The notes below the pieces were generated by a model. The model ran no database searches, had not been told where the DNA came from, and was given only the letters and a program-made list of their open reading frames with translations. DNA of 64,000 nucleotides from Batrachochytrium dendrobatidis JAM81. Its lineage: Eukaryota; Chytridiomycota; Chytridiomycetes; Rhizophydiales. Numbering within the stretch: position 1 is the first letter of the stretch; the number at the start of each line of letters is the position of its first letter. Made by a program: the position numbers and the translations under genes. The stretch lies in NCBI RefSeq assembly GCF_000203795.2, contig NW_006281110.1, positions 669,666-733,665 of the forward strand, given 5' to 3'. Below are positions 9,458 to 20,867 of this stretch, one piece after another.

Positions 9458-12004
9458 ATGACTCAAGAATTGATACCACAAGACTCCAACACAAGTACCA
9501 ACAGCATCGACTCTTTTATTAACAACAGCGATCATTTGTATTGCAGTCCAACACCTTCTTCACATCGCATGTTCCTATACGGAGCAAATCCTGACATTCG
9601 CATTCTGAACCCGTCTTTGAATTCAACTAATAATCACTACAAACCAAAGGCTCGTACTGCTCAACCATCTGATACTGCCAAGGCATTTCGTATCATTGAC
9701 AATCTTCTTCTATCGCTTGCTCCAACAAACTATAGCATTGAGAATAGACTTCGAGCTTCTTGGAATTTAGCAATGGTTAAAGCTACTCCACGACCTACTT
9801 CTATTGACAGAGTGGTTCACTCGGTCTCATCCATGTCATTGGGCATTGACAGTATTGTCGTCATTTATGCTTCTCAAACTGGTACTGCAGAGGCCATTGC
9901 TCGACATATTCATGGAGAAGCCCTTTTAAGAGGGTTTCAGTCGTATTGTTTCCAAGCAAATGATGTCAATCGTATTCCTTGGCTTGAAAACAACATGCTT
10001 GTCTTTGTATCTTCCACTACAGGTGATGGTCATCATCCAGACAATTCAAACTTACTCTGGAAATGGTTGCGTCCTGGAAGCACTCCTAATCCTGCTACTG
10101 TCTTGGCTGGAAAACCTTATACTATTCTTGGGCTGGGTGACTCAAACTATACCAATTTCTGCACACCTGCAAAACGACTGGATCGCAGATTGATTCAATT
10201 GGGTGCAAAATCAGTTTTAGCTAAAGCGCTCGCTGATGCTTCGGTCGGCATCGAGTCTGTTGTTGATCCTTGGATCGAAAACTTGTGGTTGGTTCTCAAC
10301 TCCATATTAACGCGCGACCATCTCAAGGCTGCTGCTTTCGCCAAATTGCTTGTCAATCAGGCTGGCTCAAGTGTGGATTTAAACAAGGATTTTGCTTCCA
10401 ATGATATCACTACTTCCAATGCACGCACCCAATCGGGTCGTCCTCGATCTTTTGTTCGCTTAGCTCGTCAATCCTTTGCTGCATCTACTGCTCAGTTGGC
10501 AGCTACTTCTAATCAAAACGATGTGCATGATTCTGTCAAGGCTAATCTAGTCAATCCAAATGACTGTTATTCTGGAAGACCTATGCATCTTAGCCACATG
10601 GATGTTCTTGCTTCTTCCTCTAAACTTACTGGTCTTGCCAAGGCTCCTGTCCAGCTGGTGGACTTGCTTGCATCAGAAAATACTCGTGATTATTTAATGC
10701 CCATCAATCAGCTCCTTCCTTGTCTCGATCAGCCTCCATCTCACAATGCTCCACTCATGGCCAAAATATCCAATGTACGGTGTCTAACTGGTCAAATTGC
10801 TACTGACAGGGTACTTGAAATTGAATTGGATTTAACGGGTTTGAATTGGAACTATGCTGCAGGCGATGCATTCGGAATACTTGCTCCCAATCCTTCAGAT
10901 TTAGTACAACGGCTTATTGAACGATTGAATCTAGGTTCTGGCAATCAGATTGTTGAGCTTTCTCCTAAACAGAAATCGGATCTTCCATTTACCACTGCAA
11001 CACCACCAACTTATACCGAAATCCTCACTTATTTTATTGAATTGCATGCGCTTCCAAAAAAATCATTTTTCCGGCTACTAGCAGAATACACGACCAATGT
11101 AGATGAAAAGAAACAGCTATTGTTTTTGTGCAGCACACAGGGATCTGAATCTTTCAAGAATCTTCGAGCTCAGCAGCCCAACATTTTGGATATTCTTTCC
11201 ACCTTTAAATCATGCAGTCCTCCGTTTAGCATCTTGATTGACTGTTTGGGCTGTCTACAGCCTAGGTTTTACTCGGCGGCAAGCTCTCCGATTGAGCGTG
11301 CTCGCATTCGGTTTGCCTTTAATGTTGTTTCATATGGTGTCAACGATCCTTGCACTAATACACCAAAACCTATGCGTGGATTATGCTCTTCTTGGCTTGA
11401 CAGTCTTACTGGATATACCACTTGTCGTTCATGGGTGGATGTGTCCATGAATGATGTTTATATTCCAATCTTTCCCCGTGTAGCAGCAAGTGCGTTTCAC
11501 CTGCCAAAAGACATACAACACTCTCCGATCCCACTGATTCTTATTGCCTCTGGAACGGGCATATCACCCTTTATTTCATTCCTTGAATCTCTCGCCGAGG
11601 CAAAACGACTTCATCCAACTGCATACACTCCACGACCTGTATGGCTTATTCACGGACACAGATTCGATGGCGATGAGGGTGACAGTCTTTACCATTCTGA
11701 AATTCAGTCGTATATTTCCTGTGGCATTGTAACCGAGTTTGTCGAGTGTGTATCGCGGGGAGAGCATCCGTCTATCCATTCCTATGTGCAGGACGCTGTA
11801 TGGGCAAATCGAAAGTCTATATGGGAACTGGTTGATGCTCACAATGCATGTCTGTACATTTGTGGATCCTTGGCTATGGGAAAGGGTATACATGACATGT
11901 TGATAAAAGTCATTATGGATTTGAAAAATGTTGGTAGTGTCGAAGCAGTACGAGTTCTCAATGAGCTAAGCGATGGTCGCTACTTGCGTGAAGTTTGGGG
12001 ATAA
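9458..12004 (+). CDS. MTRR: methionine synthase reductase (diflavin reductase, MTRR type)
   Basis: The single exon encodes 848 residues from the first ATG; a TTG nine codons upstream is ignored. It is a diflavin reductase that uses NADPH to re-activate cob(II)alamin methionine synthase. The flavodoxin domain starts near residue 131 with YASQTGTAEAIA, STTGDGHHPDN and GLGDSNYTNFC. The FAD/NADPH module holds NVRCLTG near 435, GDAFGILAPN, RFYSAAS near 603 (R-x-Y-S FAD motif), GTGISPF near 698, CGSLAMGKGIHD near 802, and a penultimate Trp (REVWG). ADASVGIESVVDPWIENLW and ALPKKSFFRLLAEYT match MTRR and not NDOR1/Tah18, which lacks the long linker present here. The extra N-terminal 130 residues could be a mitochondrial or disordered leader. 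It implies a B12-dependent methionine synthase elsewhere in the genome. Confidence 0.88.
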   Translation: MTQELIPQDSNTSTNSIDSFINNSDHLYCSPTPSSHRMFLYGANPDIRILNPSLNSTNNHYKPKARTAQPSDTAKAFRIIDNLLLSLAPTNYSIENRLRASWNLAMVKATPRPTSIDRVVHSVSSMSLGIDSIVVIYASQTGTAEAIARHIHGEALLRGFQSYCFQANDVNRIPWLENNMLVFVSSTTGDGHHPDNSNLLWKWLRPGSTPNPATVLAGKPYTILGLGDSNYTNFCTPAKRLDRRLIQLGAKSVLAKALADASVGIESVVDPWIENLWLVLNSILTRDHLKAAAFAKLLVNQAGSSVDLNKDFASNDITTSNARTQSGRPRSFVRLARQSFAASTAQLAATSNQNDVHDSVKANLVNPNDCYSGRPMHLSHMDVLASSSKLTGLAKAPVQLVDLLASENTRDYLMPINQLLPCLDQPPSHNAPLMAKISNVRCLTGQIATDRVLEIELDLTGLNWNYAAGDAFGILAPNPSDLVQRLIERLNLGSGNQIVELSPKQKSDLPFTTATPPTYTEILTYFIELHALPKKSFFRLLAEYTTNVDEKKQLLFLCSTQGSESFKNLRAQQPNILDILSTFKSCSPPFSILIDCLGCLQPRFYSAASSPIERARIRFAFNVVSYGVNDPCTNTPKPMRGLCSSWLDSLTGYTTCRSWVDVSMNDVYIPIFPRVAASAFHLPKDIQHSPIPLILIASGTGISPFISFLESLAEAKRLHPTAYTPRPVWLIHGHRFDGDEGDSLYHSEIQSYISCGIVTEFVECVSRGEHPSIHSYVQDAVWANRKSIWELVDAHNACLYICGSLAMGKGIHDMLIKVIMDLKNVGSVEAVRVLNELSDGRYLREVWG

Positions 12005-12123
12005 TTGTATCGAGTTGTAATATATTTATATGAATTTTCACTAGTATTTTTTTAATGAGATTGGGTGTATCATTTCAATACCAGTAAAAAAGGCAACAAA
12101 ACAGTTGATTTATTCCAGTTTCT

Positions 12124-14208
12124 TTACAGCTCAGTCTTGTCATGTTCAATCACCTCGATACGTTTACAAACGGTGGGAGATGTTGCTTCCATGTAATACT
12201 CGCATTTACTGGGCTCATTCACACTCACAATCTTAAACTCTGTTCCACATCGTAAAACGAGTTCAACAGATCGCGATGGGCCATTCCAACACTGCTGACC
12301 ATTCTCAAACATCATGGCCGTATAGGGCTCACTCGGCTTGGTAGTATCGCGTCTTCCCCATCGAGTAAACGATCTATAGCCATGTTAGTCTAGCCGCAAT
12401 AAAACTGTTCAAGTACAAAATAAAGCGGAATGGGTTAGACTTACCCAAGAGTCACATCGCCTTCTCCTTTGATGATTTGTTTTACAGTCTCAAGTGGACA
12501 GACCTCATAAGTGTATCTAAAGATTTATCATTAATCAGAAAAGTCGAACACATTCAAGAGTTGGTCTATTCAAAAAGTCGAAACTTACTCGGGTGCAACA
12601 AACTTGATACACTTTTTATATAGACCCTCCCATTCATGATGTGGACCCATGTCCAATTTGTCCATATTGACAATATCGTCTAGTTGGTTTTGCATTGTTT
12701 GTAAATCTCGCTCGGCATTTTGAAGCATTTCTCTTGCCTGGTTGGGATTTTTGTAGATTGCATCTGGATCGCCCATTTCCATCAAGTTTTGGTATAGCCA
12801 TTTCCAACCACTCCAGTGCACGGGAGCCAATATACCATCCTTGATGTACAATGCAGAGTAGTATACCGAATAAGCGACACATACACCAAAAGGCACATCG
12901 GTATCATTACAGGGATCAGGCAACACTTGTTCAATCTCGTCGACCGTGTAATCTTGAATATTTTCTAGTTGCTGCGAATCACTACTAGGAATGATTTCAG
13001 CAGAATCAATTCCGTTGAGGTTTGCCACATCGATAAGAGACTGAATGATTGGATCATTACGAATACTTTCAGGCAGTGTGTATAATTTGGTGATAGCGTC
13101 AACAAGCGCATGATGTTTGGATTGAATCGATTGAGCTGCATGAAGAGTATGTTTATACTCGTTACGCAGATCTTGTAATCGAGTAGCACAGGCAATCTTT
13201 TTATCCAGATTTTCTTTTTGAATCCTTTGTTTCTCGTATACTTTGGCTTGCTCCAAAATATCTGTTCATGTTTAAAGGTCAATTCAAGCATCACAACATA
13301 TTGGATTGATTTGAGATTACCTTTGAATGTAGAAATACGTTGGTTAGCCACTTTGATTGTTCGACCAAGCGCCTTGGCTTGCTCCTCTCGGTTCGACTTT
13401 CCAGCCTCAGCATGAGCAATCAACTGTTCTCTTTGTTTAACACCCTGCATCAAACATGGTTAGAATCTACACTAACATGAACCTGATATGAAGTTGTAGA
13501 TTCATGCATGACAGACTGATTACCTGGTTGATGATGGCCATTTCTGCTTCCATGTTTATTTTGTATGCATTGGCAGAAGCAATACAATTATTGGGGCACT
13601 TGGTGGATCCACTGAACTCGTCACTCCCATCACAGCATTCTGGATCTGTTTTACATGAAAATCAGTAAGCCAACACTCGATGAATATCCCATGAATTCCA
13701 TCTTTATACAAAGTATTCAAATACTTTACCGCATACACCATCATTGACTCGAGAGCTTGGAATAGACTGACCAATGTGCCCGACATTCTTGCAGTAGAAT
13801 GATGAATTGGCACAAGCAGAAGTTCCTGGTGGTTATCCATAGAATGAGTTTTTGAATTGAGTATTCATACTGATTGACATACCAACACATGCAAGACTAT
13901 TGAAACCGCATTCAATAGATTGAATTACCTGGTTCATCGCTGCCATCAGCACAGTCGCAATAGTCATCATTGACAGCAGTCATTGAAATAGTGGCGGATT
14001 TGTCCAAACATGTAAATTGTGTAGTAGAAAGTTGATACAAATGTAGTTCTATACAATGTACAGAGTATTCGTCAGTAGAGAAAGGGTTTCGTTGTAATGC
14101 TTTTCAGTCAACTCAACTAGAGGGATGAACTCCACGAGAATTAAAAGATGACTCGGCTGAAATGAAAACTGCCATTACAGCCATTATAATCACAAGAGCT
14201 CCTGTCAT
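12124..14208 (-). CDS. glucosidase II beta subunit (PRKCSH/GTB1)
   Basis: Eight exons in phase: 14118-14208, 13929-14048, 13730-13825, 13524-13645, 13321-13444, 12589-13261, 12445-12516 and 12124-12373, giving 515 residues. It is the non-catalytic ER subunit that retains glucosidase II and presents N-glycans. Visible are a signal peptide ([20 protein letters not shown]), two LDLa-like Cys repeats ([10 protein letters not shown] with [18 protein letters not shown], and [14 protein letters not shown]), a long Lys/Glu/Gln coiled segment, a linker with [15 protein letters not shown], and a C-terminal MRH lectin domain ([46 protein letters not shown]). It ends in HDKTEL, an HDEL-like retrieval signal. 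It is the first of three conserved genes on the minus strand; each has its own start and spacing. Confidence 0.93.
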
Positions 14209-14437
14209 GATCAGTCCTACTAATTGTTGTAATATCAATCGCAGATTCAGCAATCTTGACCAGATTCAATAAAAAATTAAAAACTCGATTTATTTGACGC
14301 GACCATCGCTTTTCGCCTGAGGATGGCGATTCACTCGATATTGATTTTATTGGATTTTGAAATCAAGTGTGAGCAATTTGATCCGTTTTTCAATATTATT
14401 GAATTGCTATTCAATTCATGACACATGTCAGTCTTGT

Positions 14438-15630
14438 CTAGTTTAATTTCATGTAAATTACAGTATATCTGAATAGTGACTTACACATACGCTTTCCACT
14501 AGACGTTTTACTTTGTTGAGATGCCACCTATATCATAGTTTTGGTCAGATCTGTCCTTCAAACTAGTCTATTACAATATAAATTAATAACAACCTTGGCA
14601 ATTCCGGGTGATGAATGCTCTTTTTTAATCTCCATTGTCGCCAAAGGGGAATCATTGGTATGTCGAGTATGAATGCGTGATATCGTTTCTGGTTTATTAT
14701 CCATTGATGTTGAAACTGGAGGAGCATTCGCTGACCATGTTTCGGTGCTTGCAATCAACTGATCCACTGTCATACTAAATATTTCTGCTCGATGCTGTTC
14801 ATCCAGCGATACAACATTTGCTGTTGATGTCAATTCATCCGCGCATGGCTTGGATACATCCATGTCCATATCTGATGAACATGCAGTGTCTGATATGGTA
14901 GCATTAGATCTCAGCTGCTGTTTTTTTTCCAAAGATGTTTGCAGTTGCTCAAACAAATCTGGTTCGTTGGACCATGTATGACCCAAGATTGGATTATATC
15001 TATACGATTCCCTTGCTACGTGTAGCGCATCTTTGGTAAAATACAATGATGTGCGCTATACAGACGTTTTAGTATCCAAGACTAGACATTGCATACAGTA
15101 ATCATTTATCCACTTACAACTCTGTTTGCAAGCACCTGGCATAGTGTGGGCGATTGATAGATTGTGCCTTCCACAATGTAATATACAGCAACCAAATCTA
15201 CTCTAGTTGGACTAAGTCTAGTCTGTTTTCGAATAACATACAGACTGGGTTGAGGAGTGAAATACCAAAGCGTATATTCTAACCCTTTCATCTGTCTAAA
15301 TGCATGTTATATTCCCTTTGTGAGTTGTGGTTTAGAGTCGAAAGGGTTTATCTGATCAAAACCCAAACCTCCTTACCGTCCATCCAACTGTTGTGCTTGC
15401 AGTTCATTGTGTCGAACTTGCATCTTGAGTTGCTCATTCAGACATGACTTGTCATAGAACTGACTCATGGAAAAGTAGTCCAATGCATTATGTTCATTTA
15501 ACCCCAACTAATACAAACATAACATGTCAGTTTCTAAACAAGAGTTGAAATGTCTGATATAAAATGACTCAACTAATTGTAAAAATGCAGTGTCCTTGAA
15601 GGACATGGTTGTCAAGTCTTCTTGCTCCAT
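14438..15630 (-). CDS. MED6: Mediator complex subunit 6
   Basis: Five exons in phase: 15574-15630, 15377-15507, 15118-15295, 14594-15055 and 14438-14527, giving about 305 residues. It is a head-module subunit of Mediator, acting at RNA polymerase II promoters. The Med6 domain is complete: LGLNEHNALDYFSMSQFYD, then LKMQ, GLEYTLWYF, SLYVIRKQTRLSPT, DLVAVYYIVEGTIYQSP, ANRVRTSLYFTKDALHVA. The C-terminal half is low-complexity, with SGKRM near the end, as is common in Med6. The start MEQEDLTT is the first ATG upstream of the conserved domain. The last exon is the least certain: a GTAAGT inside it (about 14490) could be a donor for a different end. Confidence 0.9.
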
Positions 15631-15721
15631 TATCAATGCAATGGCCGATTTGCCAATAAAAAGCGAAACAAGTCAAGCTCAATCCTAGAATATCACATTT
15701 CATTTCATTCCCAGTCTGAAT

Positions 15722-18711
15722 TTATCCTCGAAGCAATTGCAACTCTGACATGAGCGATTGCATGTTTGCTACATCATCACTACGTTGAATATACTTGGGT
15801 TTGATTTCTAGCTCATGCTGACTTGCGTGTTTGATTGTATACACTTTGCTAGCACCGTGTTCAGTCAGTGAATCTCGCCAGTTTGGTCTTGAAGATGCTG
15901 ATATCCATCGTTGATTACTTTGACTGCCGCGTATACTTCCAGTCGATCCACTCTCACTACTCTCAGATGACGATGGGCGGATATTTTTGTCAGATTCAAC
16001 TCCAGGCCACAGTCCAAACAGATGATCTAATTCAAGCGCAGCTCTCGATCCTCTAGATACAGACTGTTGAAGATTAACTACAGATTCAGATGACGGCATA
16101 TTTGGTATCAACATTGCTGCTGCTTCCGAGTCCTTTTCCGTCTCGTTCAACTGGCTCCATCCGCGTTTATGCCATACCACTCGATCGATATGTCGTTGAA
16201 AGAGATTGTAGATGTCTACTGTGCTATCATCCACTACAGCAACATGATTGACAAGTTTACACCCAGTAATTATATTAAACGGCATAAACATCACACTCGA
16301 GTCGTTGCAGCACGCATGTACGTGTTTCCTATATTCCCCTTGATTTGAACCATTCTGTTTTTGATCCGAGGTTTCAGTCTCATGTGTTTGGCATTTGTTG
16401 AAATTCACTAAAGCAAAAATCTTGTGGCAACTACTGCATGTCATATGGTTTAAATATCCCCATATCCTAGAATGATGTTTATTGTCAAGTATTCAAATTA
16501 GAATCGGTATTATAAAACAATATACTAGATTGCATCAGCCATAATATTGGTTGCACAAAAACATGCCACTGGTGTATGTGCTTACCTCCAGTATACCATT
16601 TCCCAAGAATTGACACTAATATACATTGCAACAATATACTCGTACAAGTCAAAATTTCCATTACTATATGATTGATATGTTTTTCAACATGCTGTTAGTA
16701 TGTACATGTTTAAAAAATGACGAGATTCTCAAATGGAAACATACATGGTGTGCCGAGTTGTAATTTCGCCATGATAATCAATTGATACTTTTGCCATGTC
16801 ACATTGCAGACTTTGGTGTTTGTTTGAAGCATAAACCTTTCCGCACGCAGTACATGAGCTGATTGCTGGCAATCCATTCTGTGTTTGCATCAATTCACCT
16901 ATTTTGATCAAGTATAATTGACTGAAAATATACACGAGTAAATAACACTTGTTTGACAAGTAATTGAAACCTATTGACATTGCCAATGCATTCAAGCATG
17001 CCTTTTGATTTTGTCGTGTGTGTCATTGATATGGTGCAGTTCATCTGGCTGAAATAACTTGGCAAGTCTATTTCATCATCCCAATATAAAAGTACAGTGA
17101 TTAGCAGTGAACATATTGCTTGACAAGGTTACTATTCAATATTAGTTACGCTGAATAACTTACCGTCCCATTAGCAGCTGACCTATACATTTAAAATCAA
17201 CACACGTGTCTATAATAGAGTTGATCTGAGCGTGGATATATTCAAGACAAGTTTCTTCCAAACTAGACATTTGCAAAAAACTTGAGCTGATAAGTATACT
17301 CACAACTGTTTTTGAATCTACAGCATACTCAACATTACAGTATTAATATTAGCTTTTGGTTGGTATCTACTTGAATAGTCTTACTAACCTAGCTGTACTT
17401 GCTGCTTTGTAATAAATAGAATCAGCCATTCAAACACATGTACATCGCAGTGAACATCTATTTCAATAATATCTGCCTTTAAGGTTTTTTCAGACAAACA
17501 TGATTCAAAATACTTCATCTCACGCAGTAAAAGTGATTTCTTGCAATGAAAATCGCGCATGACTATCAGGAATCAAGATATTAAAATGAGAATGTTTACA
17601 AAACTTGAATCTAGATTGTACATTCTTACCATTGCGAGCTTCGTCGTAAACATGAATCACCATGTCTTTGCGAGGAATTGAAACAGAGTTTGAATGACTT
17701 GGGTTGATGCCTTCTGATTGATTTTTCCATGTATTCTGCATCAGTGGAGCCTCATATCCTAGTGTTTGAAATGCAGATTGAGCTGCAGTGCTTCCTCCAC
17801 ACAATCGCGGGTTCTGTATATTTTGCACCTGCTGTCCTTGTAATCCCACCGGTCTAGTCACAAGAATTCCATTTACAATTGATTCTGAAAATGTGACATT
17901 GCGCTGACTTTCATTTGATACGGTCAAGGAGTTTCCATGCAATCGTTTATATATTTTATTTGCTGTGGCAAGCGACTGTTCCCGTGATTTCTCCTCTGTC
18001 AATGTCTGTTGTCGATCATTAGGTGAAATAGGTTCATGATATATTAAAGTGGAAGCAGCTGAAGATTTTTTTGTAGATACTGCGGATGTAGGTCTAGATC
18101 CTTGTCGATAAAGGGGTCGTGCTAATGAATGCTGATCCGATCCCAAGGCTGTTGGTGATTGAGAATGCTGTAATTTTGATGTTTTTGAAAACAAATCTGC
18201 TCCAGACGGTGATGTAGATACTGCATTTGCAAGTATATTACGCAATGCCTGCGATGCAGTTGTGGATACTATGGGTTGATACCTCTCAAAAGTGTTTGGT
18301 TTTTTACCTTGGCCAACCCAACAAGGTTAGCATTCGTGTTTCTACCGAGTAAAGATGACATACTGGTAATATTGACATACTGTTGACTATATTTTTGTTA
18401 CGTTTTAATGACACTTGAAATGGTGATGCTGAGCCTGTAGTACATTTTGCTGAAATTCCAGCCGTCTTGGAGTTTATACCAATACTGGGTGATACTGTTC
18501 TTCTGGTATCTGTTCATGCAGTTATTCATTAATGATTAGCACTGAAACTTGACTCGAGTCTTTTAAATTGAACAATATGCCTGATGTAGTAGCTGGTCAT
18601 TGTACATTCTTGTCAAGCAAGACTCGACTTACCGCGCTGAGGTACGATTTTTTCGTAGATACGCACGCTGCGGACCTCTGGCACTAGATATGGATTAGAG
18701 TGTGCATACAT
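15722..18711 (-). CDS. SANBR/KIAA1841-like BTB-domain protein
   Basis: Nine exons in phase: 18633-18711, 18364-18509, 17630-18248, 17389-17562, 17164-17317, 17002-17067, 16745-16921, 16586-16663 and 15722-16466, giving about 745 residues. The BTB-like core starts with VIHVYDEARN and continues DFHCKKSLLLREMKYFESCL, IDVHCDVHVFEWLI, VVSILISSSFLQMSSLEE. It is followed by zinc-ligand-like Cys motifs (SSCTACGKVYAS, HMTCSSCHKIF, HACCND) and the signature RIWGYLNHMT, in the order I recall for human SANBR, a nuclear BTB corepressor. The first 270 residues are Ser/Thr-rich, and I see no SANT domain there. The intron between exons 6 and 7 begins with GC instead of GT (17001-17000); only that splice keeps the frame and the homology (KIK|SQLYLIKIGEL). 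The function in a fungus is unknown. Confidence 0.77.
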
Positions 18712-19957
18712 GCTGTAAATGGACAAGTTTTTTCGTAAATGAAACTCAAAGTAAGAGTCGAGGTATAATAAACAGTCGGTATCATGAAATCATTCGCGTC
18801 AAAATTGTGAATTTGAATCACTCGCGGATATTGGCAAGGGATGAAAGTAGAGATGAAATAATTGGCACGTCAAAGCAAAGGTATTCAACTCTCCTTGTTG
18901 CAACCACAACCAGTATTTACGTGACATGAAATTGCGGCAAGCGTTCTTGTTTCAAAGCCAGAGATGATTGCATGGTCATTAGTGTTTTAAACTCGTGGTT
19001 TTTGATTTTGTTTGTTGTAGCCTGATATTTTCTCGAGTTGATGATTTGAAAGTGTCAAGACTGCAATCATCGCGTGAACACTGCTACCAATCTGGTTGAT
19101 TATGCTTGTTTCATGGAAAACAAGAGTGAGATGAGTTAAACGACCCCATTTGTGTTTACTGTGATGGACCTATTTTCCGCTTGCTGGATTTTGTTTTGCA
19201 TTTGGTTGGTGCATCAAAACAGCATCTTGCATCTCGCTTCCACAACAAGATCAGTGTTTACTGTTGCAATGCTCGTTCAATCAAGTTGGTCAATTGATCA
19301 AATACACACTTGACTGCAGATGTTGCAGCATAACCGTAAGAGTTGTATGAAAAGGAATTATTTTCAAGATTTCTAAACGATCGTATGGTTTTGGTTGCGC
19401 ATACACGTTGCAAGGAGCATCCAGAAACTTTTTGGCTGGAAATTTGATGGATCATTTGTTTTCTGCAAGCGCTTGACGTATTGGGGTGATTTACCAGCAC
19501 GTTTTTACAAAGGATCGTAATCATAAATGGACGCCAGTCGATCTCCAGCTGCCCGTTTGAAAAATGAGAGTTTAAAAGGTTCATATACAACCCACAATGT
19601 GAATCTGAAATATTTTAAACTCTTTTAAACTACAAAAGGATGTTGTAGATTTGGTAATGGGAGTTGCAAAAGCAACAAACTCGACCACACAAGAAGGTGC
19701 GGTTGAATGAAGTTTACGTACTTTAAATACACGTGATGCACACTGACGGTGATAATTACCGACAGCTTCTGATTTATCTCCGCTCCCATCTCTTTTGTCA
19801 ATAACCGTGAGTGATCTAAATTCGCAATCTTGTCTAGTCATCATTTCATAAAACTAACTGTTTAATACATTCTAATATCCTTACTTAGAGTTTCATTTAC
19901 GAGTAAATCTTATTATTTCCAACAATTTTTACGCCTGTATTCACTAAACAATCGAAT
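18712..19957. other. region with weak minus-strand open frames (19258-19844)
   Basis: The interval follows the SANBR-like start. On the minus strand an ATG at 19844 opens an 87-codon frame with a possible GTACGT donor after about 43 codons, and a second frame covers 19258-19590. Neither resembles a known family and I could not build a convincing splice. A short real gene here is possible but unproven. Nothing else is visible. Confidence 0.2.
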
Positions 19958-20392
19958 ATGTTGCAAATTGTCTCGTCAGTTGGAGCCAACTTTACAACTT
20001 TCTCAAGACTAACACACACATCTGAATTTATTGTGATCTCTGCTGAACTCAGTACTCCCACCAGATATCATTTAAATAATGATATCATATCTCCAGAGGG
20101 GTATTATGCGATTCAGCGGCTAGACATGGGTGTCACGATGACAGCTACTCGAGAAAATGGATATGTGTCGCCCACTGCTATTGCAACACCTAAAAATTCG
20201 CCTACTCCGTCTGTCACGTACTTGACGGAAGATTGCATTTGGCCATCGGATTATCCACCAGTCAGTAAAAGTACTTTATCCACCACTCAAACAACCAGAG
20301 TCGCTTCGAGTGGTATTCGATCTGTGGGATTACTAAATTCATTCACATTTACGCTTATCTTGACTATTCTATCGACGCTTTTCCTGATTTGA
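19958..20392 (+). CDS. small Ser/Thr-rich protein with C-terminal hydrophobic tail (possible GPI-anchored)
   Basis: The frame encodes 144 residues. The middle is rich in Ser, Thr and Pro (TPKNSPTPSVT, SKSTLSTTQTTR). The end carries a small-residue patch followed by a hydrophobic terminus (SSGIRSVGLLNSF, then TLILTILSTLFLI), the usual form of a GPI attachment signal. The N terminus lacks a convincing signal peptide, so an upstream exon may be missing: a TCAG ends the codons before TTGGAGCC at about 19980, so the first codons may be intron. If the first exon is confirmed it would be a surface protein. No family is recognised. Confidence 0.42.
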   Translation: MLQIVSSVGANFTTFSRLTHTSEFIVISAELSTPTRYHLNNDIISPEGYYAIQRLDMGVTMTATRENGYVSPTAIATPKNSPTPSVTYLTEDCIWPSDYPPVSKSTLSTTQTTRVASSGIRSVGLLNSFTFTLILTILSTLFLI

Positions 20393-20867
20393 AATCCATC
20401 TTTTGTAATATGCTTATCTTGGTTTATATTTTGACAATTCTTGGCCTCCTATTTCCCCCTGGACGTTGCAGAGTTTGTATATTTTGAATATTATCTCAAT
20501 TGTTTTCAAGCATTCAATTCACGCCTGTTTATTTGACAGACTTGTAGTGCTTTTTTTAATTTGTGGTTTTGCACAAGAATTAAAAGTATCACGTTTTTAA
20601 ATATGTTCAATATTTGAGACTGTCATTTTGAAATAGGTTTATATTGTTCACGTTGTCAGTAAAACGGTACATTTCCTTGTACCATGACTCATGGATCAAT
20701 ACCATTTATCGAATATACGCTGCGTGTATAAGCGTATTGCTATCGAGTGATGAACAGTTTTTACTTTTTGAGCACACGTGCTAATCTAATGAGTCTAAAG
20801 TTTAATGATCATGGGCAATATTTTTATGTTTCAATAGCATATATACCGAGTTTATAGCATATCATCA

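Noticed and set aside
9458..12004. NDOR1/Tah18 (Fe-S diflavin reductase) for the diflavin gene
   Set aside because: The long linker, ADASVGIESVVDPWIENLW and the ALPKKSFFRLL tract fit methionine synthase reductase; NDOR1 is about 600 residues and lacks them.
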